Shown piece by piece: positions 41,001 to 53,500 of a stretch of 64,000 bases of DNA. The notes beneath the pieces are model-generated. The model was not told the DNA's origin, did not search any database, and worked only from the letters and a program-made list of their open reading frames with translations. Origin of the DNA: Fasciolopsis buskii. Lineage: Eukaryota; Platyhelminthes; Trematoda; Plagiorchiida; Fasciolidae. The stretch covers positions 21,110-85,109 of the forward strand of contig LUCM01004196.1 of NCBI GenBank assembly GCA_008360955.1. The letters run 5' to 3'. The translations under genes and the position numbers were made by a program. Position 1 is the first letter of the stretch. Each line of letters begins with the position of its first letter.

Positions 41001-44000
41001 CTTCCACTCAGCTAGTCCCCGCTGCCTTGCGGTCAGGTTCTTGTCTGAACCAAAGGTTTTGGTTGAGAACCCTAGTCATTCTTCTGCTTATTGGCTGGAC
41101 TCCCTAGCAGCACCCGTTCATCAATCCGCATGAGTTGCACGCCTACAAATGATTACATACTGCATCGGTCGCCGCGCAGGATAATCAGAACTGCACTGCC
41201 CATTGCATCGAGCGCAGGTGGGGTGGGTAGTGATAATTGTGCTACTGCTCAGAATTCCCTCTCTTTTATCCAACCGGTCTCTTCTAACTCCAACCCAATC
41301 TCTTTGCCGCCCTTGTTTACCCATAGTGTCCCCATTGGCAATACACCCGATGCTCGCAACGGTACATTGTCAAATAGTGTAGCAGGTGCTTTTCACTTTG
41401 CTAGCTCACATTTTCTCAAGCCTCGTCAGCCCTTAAATCTCGGTTCCTTCAATGTGCGCACTTTAGTGCGGGCTGGCAAACAGGCGTCGTTGACTGTGAC
41501 AGTAGACTCACTTTCGATTGATGTCTGCTGCGTGAGTGAAACACGTAGTCCAGTCAAGAATTGTAGATCAGACTGAAACACGTAAGTCGATTCAGACCAT
41601 GCGCTGGCTCTGATGCGGTTTTTGCTGCAACTCAAAGGCCATCGACGCGGGCCACAAACCCCACTGGCCGTCGAACGTCTGTCTCATTCGCCTGTTCGCA
41701 ACAGCTACGAACAGAAACTATCCGACGAACGAAAAACCTCAACGAGCAGAGATGTAGACGAGCAGTGGGGTCAAATTAAGCACGCTATGCATTTGGCGGC
41801 AGATTTCTTCTGTCGTCCTAGCTTCAGCGTTTATCAAAAACACTGGATCTCGCAAAGGGTCGCTGGGTCTAATGGAGCAAAAACTCCAGCTCCCTAGCTG
41901 CAAGCAGGTGAATAAGGTGCGTCGACAGTTGCAGCGTCAGTTGACCATAAGCCTTAAGAATGATCGCGAAAACCGGTAGCCGAATAGATGGAGGGAGCGG
42001 CCGCTTCAGGCAACAGTCAAAGACTGTTTAAGCTTATACGCGACAGCAGTGGGCGGCGAAATTCGGTGAGCGAAGTCGTGTGCGATAGGAATGGAGAGCT
42101 CATCCATGGAAGACAGGAAAGACTGGACCGTTGGGCAGAGCATTTCAAGGATCAGTTTAGCTGACCATACGCTATCCTATTTAGTCCGACGTCTGGAGCT
42201 GTGAATCCTTGGGAGGTGTCACTTGATCCCCCAACGAAAGTGGAAGTGCAGTCGAATATTCGACTTCTGACGAAGGGAAGAGCAGCCGGTCCCGACGACC
42301 TTTCCCCCAGTTCTTTTCAAACTGGGTGGTGAAGCTCTGATAAATTAAGTAGCCTCCTTGATTCGTGATATTCGGAAATAGGAACGTATTCCGTTATCGT
42401 GGGATGAGCCACTGATTGTACTCATCTGCATGAAGGGTAAACAGAGTGAATGCAGCAATCATCGTAGCATTAATTTATTTCCGATAGTTACTAACGTGTT
42501 AGCTTCGATTATGCTGCGTCGTTTGACACCTATTCATGGGAACAACATCCATGGACAGCAGACCGGATTTCTTCAAGGTCGAAAATGCATCGACCAGATA
42601 TTCACTCTTCGCAAAATACTAAAAACGCGCTACACACATCGCCGCTTTAGGATCAAAGTCTTTTTCGACTTTAAAGGGCTGTTCGACTCAGTGGATCGAA
42701 AAGGTCTAATCATTAATCCCCATCGGAAGGGTATGCCAGCGAAGTTCGTAAACCTATTGCGAAAATTATACTCGCATACCGATGGTCACGTTAGGGTATA
42801 CAGTGAACTATCAAGTTCATTCGAAACGACTAGTGGCGTTCGACAACGGCGTCACATTTCTCCATTCTTGTTCAACTTCGTCATGAACGAGGTGATGATG
42901 GAACATGCTTTGGGAAGTCCCCAAGATGTACCAATCGAACTGGGAAGTGGAGGGAAGCTGTGTGATCTAGATTACGCAGAGGACGTCGAGTCCGCGGACC
43001 ATGCACAACGCGCAATAGACAGGCTCTCGACTTCGGTCGATCGGTTTAGCATGAGCTTTGTACCTTCAAAGTGCAAAGGCCTGTTACAAGACTGACAAAG
43101 AATTATCAGCGGTTCTTTTGTGGCTTTTCTATGGACTCTTCGACGAAAAGCATCCTTGAATACTGCTGACGCCGCAAATTTATATATACATTTATCCTTT
43201 CCGATAATGTGCAACCGGATGGAAAGAATGAAGAAGAGGGAGGAACGAAAAATGAACGTGCAGAGCTCATTAAACGATATCTTCGCCATCCATCAGAATC
43301 CATGATTCCCCAGTGGAATGGATAATAACCGCGTCTCCAAACCGAAATAGAGGGTTTGACTTAGTGGAGCCTACCCGACGAATTAATCAAATGGCCTAAC
43401 CCTCCCTTTTTATAGGCATTTAAATGGAGCTAAACATTAAGGGTCCTCATTTCGTCACAGACGTCGATGAGCACAACGGTGTATGGTTCGTGCGCCGTCC
43501 GAGATTCGTTTGGAATCGGGGTTCAGCCAACTTCGCTAGACTGATTACTAAAGGACAATCAACCCTGTTGACAACGCCAGCATTCGCTTTCGTTCTCTGA
43601 CTTTAGTGGGAACATCGCCCCGAGAAGTCAGTGCGTAGGACATCCTCAACGGAGGCCTTCTGAAACGCACGGTCCTTCAGGAGCGTTTTGATAAACGTTC
43701 AGGATGAGTTAATGACTCGACGCCCGAGACACCCAACCCCAAGCATGTTGAGGTGCTTAGAGGTTTACAAAAAACGGTCGGAGTAGGTTCGGTTGGAGTT
43801 AAACGAAATTTAACTTCGCGAGCATAATCTCAGTCACCCGAGGGGATGGGGGTTCTAAACAGGCCCAAATTCCTGGATAACTATTATCAGAAGAGGGTGG
43901 AATGGGACTGACGAATAGAAGCAAATGTGCCATGATTTGCTGCTACGCAGCGTCTGGATTAGGAGATTCTTCATAACTCACTAAACTGGCAAGATACAAC

Positions 44001-47000
44001 CAAGAAGGAAAGAACAGAACGTACTAATAATAACACCCGATCCACTGGGATTTTATGTGGTTTTATGTTAATTCAGGTTTCAGTGTCATGGTAGCCTGCC
44101 AGCTCCCTGCTTTATGTGTAATGGGTCCCGGCGAGCGTGGAGCATACTCACTTACCCCACTCATGTGTCAGGCACGTAAAAAACAGCGTCATCTCAACAA
44201 ATCAACCAAAAGTCGTCAATACATGTGGCTGGCATCATCAATTCTTCCTCCGAATTACTGGAAAGTGTTTGGAGCCAACGAAAGCCCAAGAAAGAGCCGG
44301 GCTAGATAACACAAGACCTTTTGCAAAAAAACCAACGGTTCTTGTGAAATGAAAATAAGAACTGTGTAACTCAAAAGATGTAACAATAAAAATTGTCCTA
44401 CTTGAGTGACAACATGCAAATTCGTAATATTCAAGAAGGGGTTTACGATCAAATTTATGCGCGTGCTCAAGACCATTGAAGGGGATCGTACGAAAGGACG
44501 TATTGTTTAATCTGTTATTAGTGCGATAGCCGCCAACTTCCAATCATGCAGAACAAAAGTTGACTGGGTAAACAAGTTCACGCGTTACAAGCGAAAAATG
44601 AATTAGGACCTCTGCACACATATCTGAGGTGATTTCTGGGCAGACAACTAAAGAGTAAATCGCAAGTGGGTGTGTTATTCATTCCCGCTTGGGTATCAAT
44701 GCCAACAGTTTTGGTTACAGACACGAGGATCAATATGGTTGAGGACTATCCTCATCTTTGAGGAGCAAAATGACGAGGATGACAGAAAGAAGCCCTGTGT
44801 ACGTTCGCACCAATGATGATATTCACAATGAATCTGTCTTGATAACGTGTTAAATCTAGGATAATTACTTAACTCACTAAATAACTCGCCGCATATGAAG
44901 CTTTATGATCGACACTACGAGGGACACGAAAGTCAGAGCTATGAAATCACAGCGGCAAGTAGCATAAAGGCTAGGTACCAAAACTAAGCTCATGCATGAT
45001 GTTCGACGGAAACAAGCTGGAACGCGCAAGGAATACTAAAATATATGAAGCGATTCCTTCTGTTTATTTTAACATAAGAACAGGCAGTTCATTACAAATT
45101 CAAGATATTAAACCCATATCGGTAACAAAAAGCCGAATTGAGGGCAGCATTCGATTCACGTACAACTAAGCTCTTATTACTAACATTATCCTAAAGCGCT
45201 AAACAGCAGAACAAGTCTGCCATAGACTCCTGCCTCTCAAATCAAATTACAGGTTGTTTTAGAAAGAAAGAATATGAAGCTGGGCTGGAATTGAACCTTC
45301 AGAAGTGGAAAAAGAAATGAATTCCGTTTTAGACTACATAGCGAATGCAAGCTAACGGCACGAACGAACGGTTAACTGTCCATAACGCGAATTATCATCG
45401 GCAATGAACTGACCGCAATAGTTCACATTTGCTACAAAGAAACCAACGAATAAGGGCGACAAAATGATGCCGAATGATGTTATTGACCGTGTGTCACTGA
45501 TTAAGATCTAATCACCGACTGGGCTGGTGAGTAGTTTACGCAATCTTACGCACAGCTTATGCGCACGATGCTATTTAGATATCAAAAGTCCTTTCATACT
45601 GTTGTCTCGCCTACAACTGGTAGACTTAATGTTGAAATATAAGGGATCAAGGTATGCGATGAAGCCGTTTATTTTCTACTTAAAACAGTTCGTTCAGAAA
45701 CCAACGTCTTTCAGCCCGATACGATTGCTTTAATAAGAGAAACGACATTTCTAAGACAAAGATAATCAGATGAACGAGTCTGGTTCGAACCGCCCACTGT
45801 GTGGAACACATAAACCTCATCGCAAGCTTTAGTTCCGTGTTGGAAATTAGAAGATGCAGATAACATTCTCCTTACCTGATTGCAACAAGTCTCAGGGCAG
45901 CTTTCTCTGTGGAGTACTGTTTGCGCGCATTACGAAGCTAATTCTGAAAACGAAAGTGAATATCCACTAATACCCTGCGACCTAGAAACCCAATTTCGTT
46001 CCAAAGTTTATTGCACGACAGACTTCCGCTTTATTGCAGGAACAGTACCGGCAGTAGAAACTGCCAACAAAACTGATTCGAACCTATTGGCGTGACGATG
46101 CAACAGTACCGGAAGTCGATTTCAAGATGACGTTGGAGATGATCGACTTTCGTACCCGTACCCCACCTTCTCCACGCTACATCTCGCAATATCAAGACGT
46201 AAAGAAATGGGCTGAAAATGAACCTGAAGGTGAGTCGCACGAATTTCGTGGCTATCAATTCTGATAAAAGCAGTTCAAAATTGATAAAAAATTTCAAATC
46301 AATAACATCCTGTCTACTGCTTAAAGACATGCGAACATACAGCTGGTTGTTTTGTGTCATTTGTTTTTTAATTCACCAGTTTCGATGTCTGGCCTCATTT
46401 CAGTCTGCGCTGACGGTTCGTATCGATCCGCTTGTCAGTTTCAAAGTTTCCTATGAGTGATTCTTTGGATACAAATATGATTCGTGGTTTCCTTTCTTCA
46501 CACAGTCTCCATCAGTGTTCTTCTAAGCTTGTAACAGCCGACTTTCCGCTATCGTTCTGACCAGTAGGGATCTGGATCGGCAAGGAGATGAGAATAAGGT
46601 TTAACAGGTTTATCGCAGAGTCCGTGAAGAGAGTTACGGAGCGAATCCTGAACAACAAGGATTTCGCTATCAGCTGCAATTAGGTGAGAAACTACAGGAA
46701 CCCAAATATACACGCACGCAATGCAAGTGACCAGAGCGACAATCCTTTATTATCTGGCTTTTTATTATTCAGTAGGCACACGAATTTACTTAAAGTGAAC
46801 GCCTACATTAGCGACGAGTAACGGAATGTTCAATGCGGAACAACTCATCGGATACCGCCGTGTGGGGCGATAATAATTTCAGATTCAGTTTGAAATATAC
46901 TAATTTATTGATTTGGAATTAAACTCTGTTCTAGGCGCGGACTTCCTTTCCAATCGACCGATCTTTACAAATGGCTACGTGATGCCTGTATCGCCCTAAT

Positions 47001-50000
47001 CGAATGTTTACATTATGATTTTGAGCCTTCGCTTGAAAATAAGTTCCCTCCTCATGGCGATGTTGTCATCTAATACTACCAAACTGAGATTGAGACTAAC
47101 AGAAGAACTCAACCACAAACAGCTGAAGCCATACAGAAAAAAATGTTGATACCGATATATCTACCGGTCGCGGTAGACGGATATTACACAACCAAACTAG
47201 GAAGCTCCGCACACCTTACTTACTACGGAATTTTGACGAGATATTAGAAGCCGGTTCCCATAGCGAACGGGAATTCCCCTTGCTTTTTCAAATCTCAACA
47301 AAATAACGATTAAGATTTTTAGGATGCCATGAAATGAACATCTTGATTCAGCCCTACAAGTAGATTTTTCCTAACGCTAAAAACGAATTATTAGATTTAT
47401 AATGTTGATACAAAATCCGTACAAATCCTTGGTTAACAAAATGCATCACATCATTCCACATACGCCCACATTCGCTTACTCTACCCCCCAACCCCACCCC
47501 TCCGAAAAAAAACGAGCAAAACAAATTACGGAGATTTAAAAATCGGAGCACATTAGATAAGGCAGACAGAAAAATACGACTGCTCATAAAAACAAAAGCG
47601 AACGAATTATACAAGTGACCTTTGATCCCAAATCATGACGTGCGAGTAACGACGATATAAGAAAGCGTAAGAGCCACGTGAGTCAACTAACGACGAAGGA
47701 TCTACGTGTGAGCTTATTTTGACTGAGTACACAGGAGTTAGAAACTGATTAATAGTCACCTTCACATTAAGGGCATTACCTCAAAAGGTGCTTTTTCGCA
47801 AATATTCTTAATTGAGCAAGCACGACCAGGTCACCCTTAACTAGACAAAACGAAAACTTTGGACACTTGGACCTTTGTCTAAGGAGTTTCCAGTTTTTCC
47901 TCCTCTCCACGTCATTCACATCAATCCTATCAACCAACAAACGTCTCACGCCACCGGTTCAGCTGACAGAATGTGCACTTTGCAACGCTCATGTGCACAG
48001 AGTGCAACTGTGCGCTGTCAACGTATGATGATGGCCCTGCGCCACTAGGCGCAGTCCTTTGATCGCTACCAATAAACTGAGCCAAGCAACGGTGACATGC
48101 ACATAGAGCGTGAAAAAAACCACAGATACACAAATAGAATGCAAACTGCTCATACCAATAGATCTAGAATGTTGACAATTTCGGTAATACATTTTCAATC
48201 TTTCGGCCTCATTAATGCCGCTAACTAGGATTTGTTAAACTGACAAAAAACGACCGTTGGCCACACTAATGTCGATCGTCAAAGTACCGCTAAACAATGA
48301 AAAAGCGGTTTGCGTGTCAGGCCTTTGTACGGTCCTCTTAACTTGGACGTTTGTTGGGATGTCCCCGTTTAGTTAAATAAAACGATTTGAGCGCGAAGAA
48401 ATTCCTCTTCTTTATATCGCCTCAGGCAAACGCTAGAAAATCGCTAACAAACAGAGAAGAGTGGATCCCGCACAGAACCACGAGGAGAACTGAGGATGGC
48501 TGAATTGAAAATACATCCATTTGGACGAAGATGGCTCGCTCGCTTGCGAAACATGACACTCACGATACGAGAGCCGGATGGTACCCCAGTGAAGAGTACT
48601 TCAATAGCAGACCTATGTGTCGGGCTCGGTGGAAGGCCTCAGAGATGCACAGCAAGATTAAGTGAGTTTGTTGGTGATTGTCGAGGTATGTGACATGAGG
48701 ACTAGGTCATCCGAAGAACGTGGCGGGTGGAAACCGTGTGACAGTTATTCAGAAAACACTAAATTTCTAGCAGCGAACACGGTTTGATGGAGATAACGAT
48801 TTTACGAAATTTAGGAAACAAGTAATGGTAACGATAGTCATCGGGAATTAGAAGAGTTTCCCTGTTTCGGAATAAGAGAAGTAACTATTTATTCTATGAG
48901 AAGGAAATCTTGCACTATGAGCAAAATGAAAAAGGCAGCATAATAAAGGGCATAAAACAAGGACCTCACTTCTGCAAGACAGAGTGGAGTACCCCAGACA
49001 TTAAACAGAACCTGATGGACCACCGTGGTACCAAAAACAGGAGGAAATATTTCCTTAGTGATATGGTTCGTGAATGGATATAGCAGATCGAGTATCCCCA
49101 ATAACCGCCAGGGTCAACTAACTGGGAGGTAGAGAACTAGCAACCTTGGAACTTGGAGAGATACAGAACTAAATGAGGTTCCAACATGGCAGCTGTGGTA
49201 ACGAGCCAGGCGACACCGGATTGTCATTTATCAATATCGTGGATTCCATAGGATTGTTTCATCTAACGGTGGCCTGACTAAACCATTCCCCGCGTTATTT
49301 TGGAAGTTCGTCAAAATTGTCCGGATTTACGTCAAAAATATTCGGAATCGGGTGAGAATATGATTCTGCTTTACAAGACTCCTAAATACTGTATCTGCGA
49401 GGAGATGGCAGGATAAAGCATAGATAATTAGTGAAGTGCATACGCATAAATGGGCTCATGTGAAATGGACCACATTACAGGCCTATGCAAACGGGATCTC
49501 GAAAAGGCATTTGAATAACATTTCCGAACAGTTCGATATGATCCCGAAATTATGTGGGAAGTAGTATAGTATAAACATGTCTAACTACTGGCCAGTCGAA
49601 TAGATATCAAACCAGACTAAAATGTTCTCTCATCGGATGATTTTTGCACCGGGTTGAAGAAAATCTTTCGCAGGATCTAACGGGCACCGCAAAATAATCA
49701 GCAGTAAACACTATGACGTCAACTGAATTTCGTTAAAAACAGACCATATAAGCTTTCAAAATACTTGCACTTGATACTGTGTTTGACAGACGTTTGTTTT
49801 GGAAGGGGATAAGGTAGCGCCAGTGAATTTTCCATTTTAATCTGAAGGGAAGGGAAGAACTATGTGCTTCCCGGGGTCGTTCATGGGTTGCAGAGATAGG
49901 AAGACGGATACCGAAATGGCGGTAGTGGGGGTGAATATTATAGACTCGTACTCATCAAATAAGTGAACGAGAACAAGCAACGGCAATGTCTGACATCTAG

Positions 50001-50380
50001 TGTGTTTTGCCCGCCAATGACATGGTGATTGTGCACCATCGTTGAATAGAGCTTGAATAACCCGTCTACCGTAGAGATACTTTACCCTAGTACAAGAATA
50101 AGAACTCATTTTCCGGTCAATAACCCTACTGGAAACTCGGCAAGTGATGGGCTACTGGTATGAAAGATCAGATTTTCCGGCCAAGGACTCAGGGTGACCT
50201 CTTCTAACAAAGCACCTACTAAGGTTACGGAAACCGGGTAGTATCTCAACCGCATAGATGAACTATGGTGGACAATCGATGAAGTGAAGTCTGTAACTGC
50301 TACCATGTGAGACGAACATTAATTAGTGTTGCTATTTCTTTTATTTTTGGTTCTGTTCTCTATTCCTTGCCACGGCATCG

Positions 50381-50437
<57 letters not shown>

Positions 50438-50519
50438 TTGAGAAGGCGTACACTGATTTAATACGTTTATCGTGACGTTTCGATCCAAACTAGGACTAGT
50501 TGTCAAACGTGAATGAGTG

Positions 50520-50559
<40 letters not shown>

Positions 50560-53500
50560 ATAAGTTTGCCATCAGGCTGAGAAACCATGAAATGAAAGGG
50601 ATCTGAGAGGGTACATTTCAAAACGAATAAAAGCAGAACGAAAACAAAGATGGGCTTTGAAAATAAGACTGACTTGTAGTAGGAACTCTTTCTTCAAGGC
50701 CGGGCCAAACAAAGCCTCACTCGAGAATGGATAGAGATTTGCATGCGCGAAGAACGATTGGTTCATGGGACGTATAATCAGTTGTTCTGTTCGATAGAAT
50801 GGCCTAAATAAGAGAAGAGTGCAGATAAGTGGATAAACTCAAGGGTTGTTTTTCAATAGGTAAGGGCATTCGAGAGTTTGTTAGAACGAATCAAGAATCA
50901 TAACGACCCCATGTATACCGAATTTCGGCATGACAAAGTGTACTATCTCCATACTACAGCAGAAATGGGAAATTTGGGTGACAAAAGTATGAAAATTCTC
51001 TCAACTGCAACGGCCATCAAGTTTACGGGGCTTTGATACCTTTCAACATGTGGTTTACAAGGCCTGTGCTTGCCCTTCGATCAATATTCGTCTAATCCTA
51101 ATCAGAAACTTGTTCTAGTTCAGCCTTTGATCGGTGAGCCATAAAATCCTTGTCATCATCGACACTGTTAAACAGCCCCATAGATTGCAGCTTTCCCCAT
51201 AATGTTACAAGCTGCGGCAGAATGATTATACAAAGCCGACATTAAGTGAATCTACAATGAGCATCCATGACCATGATTATCGGTTTCCTTTAACATGTAC
51301 GATGATATTATGCAGCCACGCTCACCTTTATTCTCACGCTCTATTTTCGTGCTCGGAAAGCTATCAGGAGCTGATCACTCTCGCCAACAAGTGCAGAATG
51401 AACTGGAACACTGATTCTGTCCACCAATTTCTTCAGCCATTTTCTCTTGCACCTTCGCATCAGACACCCATTTCCATTTTTTCAATCACATTTCTCGTTC
51501 CTGTTTGTTTTCAAAGGAGGAGTCTTGGTTTCTATCTATCAGTCAGTTTCCACCTGCCAACTATCAACTCTTGACTCTTGCAACCGCGAATTTCAACTTA
51601 CGTGATTGGAACTCCGACTTCCGTCAATTATTAGTACTATGATGATTATCGCTCTCCTGTAGAGCTGACTCCTCCATTTTTCACTTTTTGTTTTCTAGTA
51701 CTGGACAACTGTTTGTTGTAGTAGTCGGCAACAGTCATGCCACTACTTTGCAAGAGATTTCAGTGTTCACAACAGTAAATGGATAGAACACTTTCGAGAC
51801 ACCTCGGTAATGGGGCACGAGGCCGAACAATTCCTTTAGGTCAATAGCTTATCTCATTTATTTGATCTCACGCATACCCGACCGGTCTTCCGGCTATGCT
51901 CAAATGCATTCTTTCTTCCTTCTACTCAAATACTTCCATTATTCCTTTGTGCTGGCTCACTGGACACTTGTGACATTATATCCTTCATAATTTTTACTCC
52001 CCAAGACTATTCATCCTCGTGATGAAAAACATTTTGGAGCTATAGTTCAGAAAATCGGAACAACTTTCGCGACTTTCTGGCCTCTTATTCTTGGAGTGAT
52101 TTTCAACCCACTTTGGAACTTCCCCAATTGATCTCTAATTTCAACAAGTTTTTCAAAGGATGAGTGTTTCCATTTCGCATTTTCTCAAATTCGCAAATCA
52201 GGAACCCTGATGGGTTCAACCACACATGTAATGATACCGTTCCCTCAAAACAATCGACATTTCGCTGATGGTGTCGTTCGTTCACTCCGTCTTACAAACC
52301 ACCGCTTTGTACAACCCAGAGGTAGCCACACAGTTAAAGAACGCTTCGTCCTATGCAAAGCGGAAGGCGTGATCTCGACCGCTGAACCTTTTGGTCCCTT
52401 ATTAAAAACGACTCCTGAAATTTTCACCCTTCTAGCTTTTTCATAATACCTCTGGTAATTTTGTTTGTGAACCATATGAGAAGGTTGAGATTATCTATTC
52501 GTGGTTTGTCTTCAACTCCATTTTACCCAATTACTCTGAGCTGCTATCCACATCTTTCACCAATCACCGTTTTGCATGTGCTATTAGCAAGATGAAGATC
52601 CACCAAGTGCTTCACCTTTTGGACGCGTGTGAATCATTCGGTCTAGGCGTTATTCCACCCATCGTCCGCACGATGTTTCCCACCTTTTGTTTTCTTTCCA
52701 CCTGTTGAAATTTCTCTTAATTCTATCCATAGCGGTTCTTTTGATCCGAGCAATTTCTTTGACACCCATTACTTAGGAATTGCTTGGATGCTTCATGTAC
52801 GACGAACTGTGATCGTCTCTCGAGAGCGAAGTAATGCAGGGCAAACCCCGATACAGATTCGGAGCTTGTTGTACCACCAGCGACCTGCTGATTTTCGATC
52901 ATCATTCCTGATTAGCCACATCCGATAACCATGGAGAGACATGATTGGCGTCGTTCGATATCCGAAGCCATCAACAGAGTCCGGTACGAAGACCTATTGG
53001 CAAAACTTATCACCTTCAAATTACCTCCGGCTACCACACAGTGTGCGTCAAATTTCTTTGGTAAGCGAACTATCTTCGTCCGAGTTGATAGGGGGTTCTA
53101 TCTTACCCGTTACCTGTGAATACCGATGCCCCTCACGGTTCTACAACCGTGTTCATCCTTTTACTTGTGTTCATTAAGAATCCATTATCCAATATATTCG
53201 ATTCAGTCCATTCTTTTACCAGTGACAACGCCCTTCGCTGCTCTCTTTCCCACCGCTCTTTGCTTTGAAAACACTAACATTGATAGTGATTGTAACGTAG
53301 CCAGTGGACTACTTAGCTTTGACCCTGAACGTATCTCCTGCGTTTCGAATAATCACGTTGACTTTAATCTAGCAAAGAATTCTCTCCTAACTAGTTCTCT
53401 TAAACGTCATTTATTCACCAATCATACGCAATTTGATTCAACAGATATGCAATCTACAGAGCTGATCCTTCTTCTTGACTAATCCATAACTTCCACGTTT

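Larger units (their letters stand above)
40661..50673 (-). other. NPC1 intron, 10.0 kb, largest intron
   Basis: Holds RTE copy 2 (41.0-43.1 kb, plus), a possible small plus-strand gene (46.06-47.0 kb) and, near its start, an (AT)n/(GA)n/(AT)n module. 43.1-46.0 and 47.0-50.3 kb show only short unrecognised frames. Confidence 0.85.
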
